Source of the DNA: Anaerolineaceae bacterium
Lineage (GTDB): Bacteria > Chloroflexota > Anaerolineae > Anaerolineales > Anaerolineaceae
Assembly: GCA_030620065.1 (NCBI GenBank)
Contig: JAUXFJ010000022.1
Coordinates: 1-12,318 of the forward strand
DNA: 12,318 bases
Direction: 5' to 3'
Below the pieces are notes generated by a model, which did no database searches, was not told where the DNA came from, and saw nothing but the letters and a program-made list of their open reading frames with translations. The position numbers and the translations under genes are program-made. Positions 7,208-12,318 of the stretch are shown in pieces. Each line of letters opens with the position of its first letter. The stretch's first letter is position 1.

Positions 7208-7279
7208 AGCGGGCGACGGGATTCGAACCCGCGGATGGTAGCTTGGGAAGCTACTGCCTTACCACTTGGCTACACCCGC
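7208..7279 (-). tRNA. tRNA-Gly (anticodon CCC)
   Basis: The minus strand from 7279 to 7208 folds as a 72-base cloverleaf. The acceptor stem GCGGGTG pairs with CGCCCGC (one T.G). A D-arm contains GTGG. The anticodon stem GTAGC/GCTAC encloses loop TTCCCAA, giving anticodon CCC, which reads GGG glycine codons. A 5-base variable loop precedes the T-arm with TTCGAAT. The discriminator is T and no CCA is encoded, so the CCA end must be added enzymatically. It is a single-gene unit with its own promoter and a terminator 4 bases beyond. Confidence 0.96.
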
Positions 7280-7292
7280 ATCCTTGTATTAA

Positions 7293-7321
7293 ATTTTACC
7301 GCAAAACAATATTATTGCAAA
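7293..7321 (-). promoter_or_regulatory. Promoter of tRNA-Gly
   Basis: The minus strand has TTTGCA (7321-7316), a 17-base spacer, and TAAAAT (7298-7293). An alternative is TTGCAA with a 16-base spacer. Transcription would start near 7286, leaving a 5' leader of about 7 bases before the mature tRNA, normal for a RNase P substrate. Confidence 0.6.
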
Positions 7322-7414
7322 GCTTATATTTTTGATCATGTTGCGAGCGGAATACCACATTTATTATTAATCAAATTGTTCATTGGAATTAGTTAGAAAG
7401 AAGGGGAGTAAAAT

Positions 7415-7456
7415 ATGTGGAGACAATTAAGCCATGTGGATACAGAGAAGGAGTAA
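7415..7456 (+). CDS. Putative 13-codon leader ORF
   Basis: ATG at 7415 opens a 13-residue frame, MWRQLSHVDTEKE, ending in TAA. It is preceded by AGGGGAG (7402-7408) at optimal spacing. A weak promoter candidate lies upstream (TTGCGA 7341-7346, 18-base spacer, TATTAA 7365-7370). It does not look like a classic amino-acid attenuator peptide because no residue is repeated. It could be a translated leader of the downstream dehydrogenase or the remnant of a lost gene. Without comparison to relatives this cannot be settled. Confidence 0.3.
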   Translation: MWRQLSHVDTEKE

Positions 7457-7459
7457 ATC

Positions 7460-7483
7460 ATGGCAGAGAAGCAATCCCGTTAA
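7460..7483 (+). CDS. Putative 7-codon leader ORF
   Basis: ATG at 7460 opens a 7-residue frame, MAEKQSR, ending in TAA. It has AAGGAG (7448-7453), which lies inside the end of the preceding tiny ORF, and starts 3 bases after that ORF's stop. Read past the TAA in the same frame, the DNA would give KPYDAFLREERILWIKN before the next stop, so an interrupted small gene is an alternative. The dehydrogenase start follows 38 bases later. Confidence 0.28.
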   Translation: MAEKQSR

Positions 7484-7521
7484 AAACCTTATGATGCATT
7501 TTTACGTGAGGAGCGTATTTT

Positions 7522-8418
7522 ATGGATAAAGAATTAGTCGTTGGGTATATCGGATTGGGTTTGATGGGTAAGCCAATAGCTTGTAACATTCTCAAAGCTG
7601 GATTCCAAGTTGTTGTGTACAATCGCTCAAGGAGTAAAATGCAAGAACTTATAGACAAGGGCGCGCTGGAAGGGACCTCACCGGCGGATGTTACCAAACA
7701 ATCTGATATAGTATTTACTAATTTGCCAGATTCGCCTGATGTTTTAAAGGTAGCCTTAGGGCCTAACGGTATTGTAGAGGGTACCCATCCAGGATTAGTA
7801 TTTATTGATAACTCAACTATTAAACCTGCTGCTGCGCGCCAAATCTCTGAAGCATTATTGACCAGAGGCGTATTGTGTTTAGACGCACCAGTCAGCGGGG
7901 GAGATATTGGCGCGCAGCAAGGCACATTGACCATCATGGTGGGTGGTCCAAAAGAAGCGCTGGATAAGGCATATCCTGTTCTTAAGGTGATCGGGAAGAA
8001 GATAACACATGTAGGTGGCTCTGGGGCTGGGCAAATCGCTAAAGCCGCAAACCAGATCATGGTTGCTGCTCAAATGGTTGCGATGGGTGAATTACTGATC
8101 CTTTCGCAAAAGGCAGGTGCTGACCCAGCGAAAGTTATTGAAGCGATCTGCAGCGGTGCGGCACAGTGTTGGACATTGGACAATAAACCCCATCGCCTTT
8201 TCGATGGAAATCGTAGCCCAGGGTTTAAAGCCTATATGCAAGCGAAGGACCTTGGTATTGTTATGGATACAGCCAAAGAATATGGCGTTGTATTACCATC
8301 TACAGCTGTAAATACTCAATTATTTAATGCCATGTTGGAAATGGGTATGAGGGAATTGGATAATTCAGCCGTGATAGGTGTTATTGAATCTTTGTGTGGG
8401 ACTAAACTGGGTGAATAA
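7522..8418 (+). CDS. NAD(P)-dependent beta-hydroxyacid dehydrogenase (HIBADH/GarR family)
   Basis: This 298-residue cytoplasmic oxidoreductase belongs to the 3-hydroxyisobutyrate dehydrogenase family. The family oxidises or reduces a beta-hydroxy acid such as 3-hydroxyisobutyrate, tartronate semialdehyde or succinic semialdehyde. An N-terminal Rossmann domain has VGYIGLGLMG (7-16, GxGxxG). NRS (34-36) at the end of the second strand often accompanies NADPH preference. The substrate motif DAPVSGGDIGAQQGTLTIMV spans 121-140. The catalytic GSGAGQIAKAAN (167-177ff) includes Lys174 and Asn177, and the C-terminal helical domain has MQAKDLG (239-245). Length and motifs are complete. GAGGAG (7508-7513) lies 8 bases before the ATG. 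The substrate cannot be chosen from sequence alone. It is preceded by two tiny ORFs and converges with the 133-residue gene. Confidence 0.92.
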   Translation: MDKELVVGYIGLGLMGKPIACNILKAGFQVVVYNRSRSKMQELIDKGALEGTSPADVTKQSDIVFTNLPDSPDVLKVALGPNGIVEGTHPGLVFIDNSTIKPAAARQISEALLTRGVLCLDAPVSGGDIGAQQGTLTIMVGGPKEALDKAYPVLKVIGKKITHVGGSGAGQIAKAANQIMVAAQMVAMGELLILSQKAGADPAKVIEAICSGAAQCWTLDNKPHRLFDGNRSPGFKAYMQAKDLGIVMDTAKEYGVVLPSTAVNTQLFNAMLEMGMRELDNSAVIGVIESLCGTKLGE

Positions 8419-8514
8419 AGAAGCTTATCGTAAGCAAATTATTTGGAAACAAAATAGCAACTCAAATTGATGTGAATGAAACTCTCTTGCGCTTCAATTG
8501 ACGAATACTGTCCA

Positions 8515-8916
8515 TCATGATGTATTATCAGGGTTACTGTTTTGTAGGGTTATCTTTTGAGTAGCTATTCGATCGTCTAGCTGTGCCCAGAAACTCTTGG
8601 CAAGCGAGCTGCCAGATTTTCGGCGTAAGTTGACTTGATAATTGAGTGAATCACCCTCACCGCGGCTGATCAGCCAGCTTTGTTTGGTTAGCGTTTCCAA
8701 AGAATAAAACAGCTCATCATTCTCTAGCCGGTCATCTTTTGGTAGTTTGTCTATTTCGATAATGAGACTTTTTCTCGTAATTTCCAACTCCCTCAACATG
8801 ATGCGCATTACTTTACGAAGATTGGGGGGCAATTGCGCGATTTCAATGAGGCTTATACCCTCATCATGTTTCTCGATGTCTAACTTATTTTGCAAACGAT
8901 CAAACACATTGCTCAT
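8515..8916 (-). CDS. Small protein with probable winged-helix fold, unknown function
   Basis: The 133-residue soluble protein begins MSNVFDRLQNKLDIEKHDEG. A run of predicted helices follows (LPPNLRKVMRIMLRELE at 29-45, then about 46-57 and 67-79). A short beta-type segment comes next (WLISRGEGDSLNYQVNLRR, 81-99). Helix-helix-helix-wing is the order of a winged-helix domain, so DNA or protein binding is possible; this is inferred, not read from a known motif. The tail is Ser/Asn rich. GAGGA (minus strand, just upstream) lies 6 bases before the ATG. It starts 17 bases after the zinc-finger gene and is the last gene of the PrsW-MinD operon. It has no recognisable catalytic residues. Confidence 0.65.
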   Translation of the reverse strand: MSNVFDRLQNKLDIEKHDEGISLIEIAQLPPNLRKVMRIMLRELEITRKSLIIEIDKLPKDDRLENDELFYSLETLTKQSWLISRGEGDSLNYQVNLRRKSGSSLAKSFWAQLDDRIATQKITLQNSNPDNTS

Positions 8917-8933
8917 CTGATTTCCTCGACCAC

Positions 8934-9146
8934 CTAGTAAAGTTCAGGCATTTCGATTGGTTCCGGTTGTGGTTCACAGATACCACACCAAATCACATTT
9001 GCCACTGCCAATCCTTTTGGGGTTTCTTTCCCTCCAAGGTACATCACTAGGAAGGAAGGCATTTTGGAAGCGTGGCGTTTGCAAACTGCGCGGCCGCAAA
9101 AATGGCAAACTGCATGAGCTGGTTCATTACAATTCCAACATAACAT
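8934..9146 (-). CDS. Small B-box-like zinc-finger protein
   Basis: The 70-residue protein begins MLCWNCNEPAHAVCHFCGRA and has cysteines at 3, 6, 14, 17, 22, 54 and 57 plus His25. The arrangement CxxC, CxxCxxxxCxxH, CxxC can supply two cross-braced tetrahedral zinc sites (for example 3/6/22/25 and 14/17/54/57), as in B-box or AN1-like fingers. There is no membrane segment; the end is acidic and proline rich (QPEPIEMPELY). Such small fingers usually mediate protein contacts. It lies 20 bases after the PrsW-MinD fusion and 17 bases before the winged-helix-like gene, so the three are probably co-transcribed. AAGGGA lies about 8 bases before the ATG. The product's role is unknown. Confidence 0.7.
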   Translation of the reverse strand: MLCWNCNEPAHAVCHFCGRAVCKRHASKMPSFLVMYLGGKETPKGLAVANVIWCGICEPQPEPIEMPELY

Positions 9147-9166
9147 AGGAGCATTCCCTTGAAATT

Positions 9167-11098
9167 CTATAGTGTCAATTTATCAACGATATCAATAATG
9201 GTCTTAGACCATGGGTGATCAGGATAACGTAATGAAAAGATATCGGAACTTCCAAGATCAACCAAATCTTCTGAAAGGGGCATCACACCTACGACCTCGG
9301 TGTCGTAAATATGTTCGACTGAATCTTTGATTTGTTTGAAATCATATTTGGTTAATGCTTTGTTTACCAGCAGCCATATTTCGGGAACATCCAAGCTGCG
9401 GGCAATGGTTACTGTAACCGCAGTTCCCTGGAAATCTTGTTGATCGGGCCTTAATAAAATAATAAGCATATCAGAGATAGCTAAAGAGAGGAGTGTCGTT
9501 TCATGCAAACCCGGATGGGTATCTATGAACAAAAAGTCTAATTTGAGAGCTTCACGGATTTTATGCAGACCCTGATTTAGAAGATTGACATCGTAACCAT
9601 CACGAAGGATACGACTAATCTCTGCGCAATTAATGCTTGAAGGAATGAGCCAGATATCTTTGCCCTTGAGCTTTGCAAGCCCAGGTAAATCATCAGGAAC
9701 ATTTTCTCCAATGTTCAATGCCACATCTGTGATGGCGCTGTCTCCATGAAGGAATTCGTTTAGCGTGTGTTTCATTTTCTGATCATCCAAACCGAAAAGG
9801 ACATGGATACCGGGCGATTGAATATCAGTATCTACAACAGCAACCCGCTTACCCCTAAGAGCAGTCTGGGCAGCAATATTCGCGGTTATATTTGTTTTAC
9901 CCGTTCCTCCACGAAAGGAATGAATGGCAACAATCTTTGACATCTTTGATCTCCATTGTTGATTGCTTAATTCCCCGGGATTGATTTTAGATTGTGGGGT
10001 CGTTTTAGTATTTAGAGTGTACCATAAGTTAGGGATATTATTCGAAGAAGGAGAGGAAGCTTTTTCTTCAATTGCACGAGCAAAGTTGTTCCAGAGTTGG
10101 ATAGACTCTTCCGGGAAAACATCTCGGATGTACAACATCACCCAGGGTCCCAAATTTTTACGAACACGATCCATCTTGTCTCGGACAAGTGTAATCTCTT
10201 CATAAGTTGATTTTTTTATATTCTCATCAACAACCTTACTGTAGTGATGGCGTAATATTCCTAGCCTGGCCTGGTGCTTTAGCAGCTCATGTACCAGAAC
10301 TGATTTTTCTTTACCAAACATTTGCGTTAAACGGTCAAGAATCGGTTTGACATTATTCATAGATTGGACGACAGCGGATTCGCGACTTGTCACGCGATCA
10401 ATGTCTCCCAAATGTTCAGCTATGAACAGCTTTTCATTCTTCAAGCCCTTACGCATAAACAGGATAATTATGGTACTTGCGCCAAATCCTAAAATAATAG
10501 CTATGATAATTATAAAATCTGCTGGTAACCTAGTAATTAGATTATTGTATATACCGTGCAAGAATATGCCACCAAAAAGACCTATTGAATAGTGAAACCA
10601 AGAGATGTTTTCTTTTTTATATTTAGCTAAACCAAAAAGAATTCCAATTAATGCACTGGATGCAGCATGCATCAAGTTTGTTGATATGACACGAGTAATT
10701 GAGATCATGAGGCTACTGCCTGGGTTATTGGTCACGTATTGATAATTTTCAATAATCGCAAAACCTATACCAACAGAGAAGCCATATATGGCAGCATCTA
10801 CGAAGTAATTGAATTTCCGATGCCTCACTAAAATGACCAAAATGATAGCTTTTAATATTTCTTCAACAACCGGTGTAATAAATTGCGCAGTATGAATCCA
10901 GCTGATATGTAGTGTTTTCGAGATGAATGAATTTATTAAATAAGCACCACCATATGCAAATAATCCTGATGCAAAAGCAATCATAACAAAAAGAAAATTG
11001 CCTGTCTTGAAATAGTCTAATTTATAGATGATAAACAGATATAGCAGGGGAATGAAGGTTGCAAGCAATAATGCAATGATAAGTGTAATATTCAACAT
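9167..11098 (-). CDS. PrsW-type intramembrane protease fused to a MinD/ParA-like ATPase
   Basis: The frame is uninterrupted for 643 residues. Residues 1-216 hold seven to eight hydrophobic helices with PrsW-family residues: VVEEILK (77-83; E79, E80, K83), IENYQY (116-121; E117), NLMHAAS (141-147; H144) and FLHGIYNN (179-186; H181, N185). PrsW in Bacillus subtilis cleaves the anti-sigma factor RsiW within the membrane region. Residues 220-345 form a helical cytoplasmic segment, followed by a polar, Ser/Asn-rich linker (346-385). Residues 386-643 are a MinD/ParA-like ATPase: deviant Walker A FRGGTGKT (395-402), VDTDIQSPG (422-430), and switch II FIDTHPG (524-530). The start at 11098 has no Shine-Dalgarno and sits at the predicted transcription start. 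An internal ATG at 9943 with GGAG upstream could yield the ATPase alone. The gene heads an operon with a zinc-finger and a winged-helix-like protein. The function is unknown; a tethered protease-ATPase switch is inference. Confidence 0.85.
   Translation of the reverse strand: MLNITLIIALLLATFIPLLYLFIIYKLDYFKTGNFLFVMIAFASGLFAYGGAYLINSFISKTLHISWIHTAQFITPVVEEILKAIILVILVRHRKFNYFVDAAIYGFSVGIGFAIIENYQYVTNNPGSSLMISITRVISTNLMHAASSALIGILFGLAKYKKENISWFHYSIGLFGGIFLHGIYNNLITRLPADFIIIIAIILGFGASTIIILFMRKGLKNEKLFIAEHLGDIDRVTSRESAVVQSMNNVKPILDRLTQMFGKEKSVLVHELLKHQARLGILRHHYSKVVDENIKKSTYEEITLVRDKMDRVRKNLGPWVMLYIRDVFPEESIQLWNNFARAIEEKASSPSSNNIPNLWYTLNTKTTPQSKINPGELSNQQWRSKMSKIVAIHSFRGGTGKTNITANIAAQTALRGKRVAVVDTDIQSPGIHVLFGLDDQKMKHTLNEFLHGDSAITDVALNIGENVPDDLPGLAKLKGKDIWLIPSSINCAEISRILRDGYDVNLLNQGLHKIREALKLDFLFIDTHPGLHETTLLSLAISDMLIILLRPDQQDFQGTAVTVTIARSLDVPEIWLLVNKALTKYDFKQIKDSVEHIYDTEVVGVMPLSEDLVDLGSSDIFSLRYPDHPWSKTIIDIVDKLTL
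9941..9954 (-). promoter_or_regulatory. Possible internal translation start for a free MinD-like protein
   Basis: On the minus strand GGAG lies 7 bases upstream of an in-frame ATG (9943-9941) that encodes Met386. Translation from here gives MSKIVAIHSFRGGTGKT..., a natural N-terminus for a 258-residue MinD/ParA protein. The same mRNA could therefore give both the fused and the free ATPase. Confidence 0.4.
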
Positions 11099-11104
11099 GT
11101 GTTA

Positions 11105-11133
11105 ATCTTACTTTGATTGGATAAAGATAGCAA
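11105..11133 (-). promoter_or_regulatory. Candidate promoter giving a leaderless PrsW-MinD mRNA
   Basis: The minus strand has TTGCTA (11133-11128), a 17-base spacer and TAAGAT (11110-11105). The last base of the -10 lies 7 bases before the A of the ATG, so the predicted transcription start coincides with the start codon. The absence of a Shine-Dalgarno sequence fits leaderless translation. Both hexamers match consensus at only four of six positions. Confidence 0.4.
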
Positions 11134-11138
11134 TAGTT

Positions 11139-11173
11139 AAATAGAAAAGTGGCGGGTCTTTGCCCCGCCACTT
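11139..11173 (-). terminator. Rho-independent terminator of the beta-propeller gene
   Basis: Arms 11147-11156 (AAGTGGCGGG) and 11164-11173 (CCCGCCACTT) form a perfect 10-pair GC-rich stem around a 7-base loop. On the minus strand the stem is followed by TTCTATTT. It sits 15 bases past the propeller gene stop, so the PrsW-MinD operon needs its own promoter. Confidence 0.85.
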
Positions 11174-11188
11174 GTTTGCACAGAATAG

Positions 11189-12318
11189 TTATTTACCGCG
11201 ACTGGCTGATTCCTTTGCAGGTGACCATTGACACCATTTGTCTGTTGAAGGATGGATAGTAAGGTTGCTTGCAATACCACCTTGCCAGAATACAGTGAAG
11301 ATATTCGGTGTTTCATCAATTGTTGATGTAAAGGCCAGGTTTGTACCTCCACAATCCCAGGTCGGACCACTATCTGGACCTTCGTAATCAGTCACCCGGT
11401 ATTCAATATTAGTCCGCAAATCGTAAGAGTAAATATCCAGGTTGCCATTGCGCTCTGACTGATAGGCAATTCGATAGCCTTCAGGTGACCAGGCATAGTT
11501 ACCTGTATCTCCATCACCATCTGTGATCTGGATCAGATTTTCGCCATTGATATCTATGACGAATAAATTCCAGATATCACCTGTCTGTGACAAGTAAGCA
11601 ATTTGCTGTCCATTGGGTGACCAAGAAGGATAGATCTCATCACCCAGAGATGATGTGATTTGGAATTCGTTACCAGTTTCAAGGTTGAGAAGGTAGAGAT
11701 CCCAGTTACCGGCTCGATTGCTTTCAAATACCAGCCAGTTTTCATCTGATGAGAAGAATGGGTTAATATCATCTGCCGGATCAATTGTCAGCTGAGTTTC
11801 ATCTCCAGTCAACCTGTCAATGATGAAGATATCCCAGTTACCGTTTCGATCACTCTGGTATGCAACCGTAGCATTATCAGGACCAAACATCGGGTTGATG
11901 TTATTCGATAGTGAATTGGTCAATCTCATCACATTACTACTACTGCTGCTGGTGTAGTAAATTTCGATATTACTATTGCGATCGCTCTGGAATGCGACCC
12001 ATTCGTCATTGAATGAGCGACTGGGGCGTGAGTCAACCGCCTCACTGTTGGATAAGTTTGTAAGGATAGCATCTGATTGACCTTCAATACCGTCAAGGCG
12101 ATAGATCTCAAGATTGCCGTCGCGGAAGGTATGGAAAACAATCCATTGCGGACAGATATCTTCTACTGGAGGGGCAGGGGTCACACTTCTAGGAAGTGTC
12201 GGTGTTGGTGTGTAGGTAGGTGTATTAGTATTGGTCGGTGTATTGGTTGGTGTCGGGGTATTAGTTGGTGTGTTGGTCGGCGTCGGTGTATTAGTTGGAG
12301 TATTAGTTGGCGTCGGCG
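11189..12318 (-). CDS. TolB/WD40-like beta-propeller protein with Pro/Thr/Asn linker (5'-truncated)
   Basis: The frame is open to the right edge (first full codon 12316-12314), giving 375 residues of a longer protein whose N-terminus is outside the window. The first 45 or so residues are a PTNTPTPT-type linker, as often found between a membrane anchor or sensor domain and an extracytoplasmic domain. The remainder contains seven repeats with cores such as DGNLEIY, NSNIEIY, NGNWDIF, AGNWDLY, IWNLFVI, NGNLDIY and TPNIFTV. Each is preceded by an IAF/VAY-S-D/ER segment and often by a WSPDG-like turn. Seven copies fit one closed seven-bladed propeller of the PD40/TolB type. Cysteines near the first strand (ICPQW) and last strand (KWCQW) could clasp the ring. 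It probably binds proteins or glycans outside the cell; the ligand is unknown. A GTG at 12184 is an internal Val codon, not the start. A strong terminator follows. Confidence 0.85.
   Translation of the reverse strand, partial: PTPTNTPTNTPTPTNTPTNTPTPTNTPTNTNTPTYTPTPTLPRSVTPAPPVEDICPQWIVFHTFRDGNLEIYRLDGIEGQSDAILTNLSNSEAVDSRPSRSFNDEWVAFQSDRNSNIEIYYTSSSSSNVMRLTNSLSNNINPMFGPDNATVAYQSDRNGNWDIFIIDRLTGDETQLTIDPADDINPFFSSDENWLVFESNRAGNWDLYLLNLETGNEFQITSSLGDEIYPSWSPNGQQIAYLSQTGDIWNLFVIDINGENLIQITDGDGDTGNYAWSPEGYRIAYQSERNGNLDIYSYDLRTNIEYRVTDYEGPDSGPTWDCGGTNLAFTSTIDETPNIFTVFWQGGIASNLTIHPSTDKWCQWSPAKESASRGK
12199..12316. repeat. Degenerate minisatellite encoding a Pro/Thr/Asn linker
   Basis: The plus strand is a run of GGTGT, ATTAGTTGGTGT and CGGTGT units. 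They are read on the minus strand as alternating ACN/CCN/AAY codons (Thr, Pro, Asn). Unit order is irregular: P-T-P-T alternates with N-T-P-T. It continues past the window edge. Such tracts change length easily by slippage. Confidence 0.8.

Noticed and set aside
7481..7483. TAA in the second micro-ORF as a recoded sense codon giving a longer peptide
   Set aside because: No recoding signal is visible and every other gene uses TAA as a normal stop; decay of a small gene or chance is simpler.
7458..8060. A 200-codon open frame on the minus strand opposite the dehydrogenase gene
   Set aside because: It lies wholly antisense to a gene with full family motifs, its product has no recognisable domain, and the frame is explained by codon bias of the real gene.
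8423..8435. Small hairpin GCTTA-TCG-TAAGC after the dehydrogenase as a terminator
   Set aside because: The stem has only five pairs and no proper T-run follows, so it is too weak to call.
8513..8522. Perfect palindrome CATCATGATG over the stop of the winged-helix-like gene
   Set aside because: A 10-base palindrome without loop or repeats elsewhere is expected by chance, and nothing else points to an operator here.
12182..12184. In-frame GTG as a possible start of the propeller gene
   Set aside because: The frame stays open to the window edge through a Pro/Thr/Asn linker that clearly belongs to the same protein, and no ribosome-binding site precedes this GTG.
12199..12316. Repetitive tract at the right edge as a CRISPR array or integrated satellite
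   Set aside because: Units are irregular and have no spacers, and the tract translates in frame as a Pro/Thr/Asn linker.

Overview
The window looks like a chromosomal stretch from an AT-rich, uncultured-type member of the Chloroflexota, most likely class Anaerolineae. This is inferred from protein style, not a search. The pointers are an EF-P with a KPGRG tip, a small Cys-rich protein and a PrsW/MinD-type protein of kinds I associate with this group, and an extracellular-type beta-propeller protein carried on a long Pro/Thr/Asn linker. No transposase, integrase, phage gene or CRISPR array is visible. Most of the window is housekeeping DNA. The right third is more lineage-specific.

Left block (1-2758, + strand): the tail of a YraN/UPF0102-like gene overlaps miaA (tRNA dimethylallyltransferase) by 4 bases. 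miaA in turn overlaps a long-chain acyl-CoA ligase by 11 bases. This is a tight operon of tRNA modification and lipid activation. It converges on ftsH, and a hairpin spanning the ligase stop codon serves mainly as the ftsH terminator.

Second block (2787-5833, - strand): ftsH (membrane AAA+ zinc protease, GTG start, extended -10 promoter), a 109-residue protein with eight cysteines, and efp (elongation factor P) with a well-formed promoter. Two AT-rich hairpins lie between efp and the Cys-rich gene.

Middle (6018-8418): a two-part GNAT-like acetyltransferase on + with a strong bidirectional terminator; tRNA-Gly(CCC) on - with its own promoter; then two tiny ORFs with good ribosome-binding sites leading into a 3-hydroxyisobutyrate dehydrogenase-family oxidoreductase on +.

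Right block (8515-12318, - strand): the most unusual part. A 643-residue protein joins a PrsW-type intramembrane protease domain to a cytoplasmic MinD/ParA-like ATPase. It is followed closely by a 70-residue zinc-finger protein and a 133-residue probable winged-helix protein. The three look like one operon, possibly transcribed without a leader. Upstream, and separated by a strong terminator, is the C-terminal part of a secreted or surface-type seven-repeat TolB-like beta-propeller protein. Its Pro/Thr-rich linker runs off the right edge.

The best candidate for an undescribed system is the PrsW-MinD fusion operon. It suggests an ATPase permanently tethered to an intramembrane protease, together with a zinc-binding and a possible DNA-binding partner. 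That functional reading is inference.
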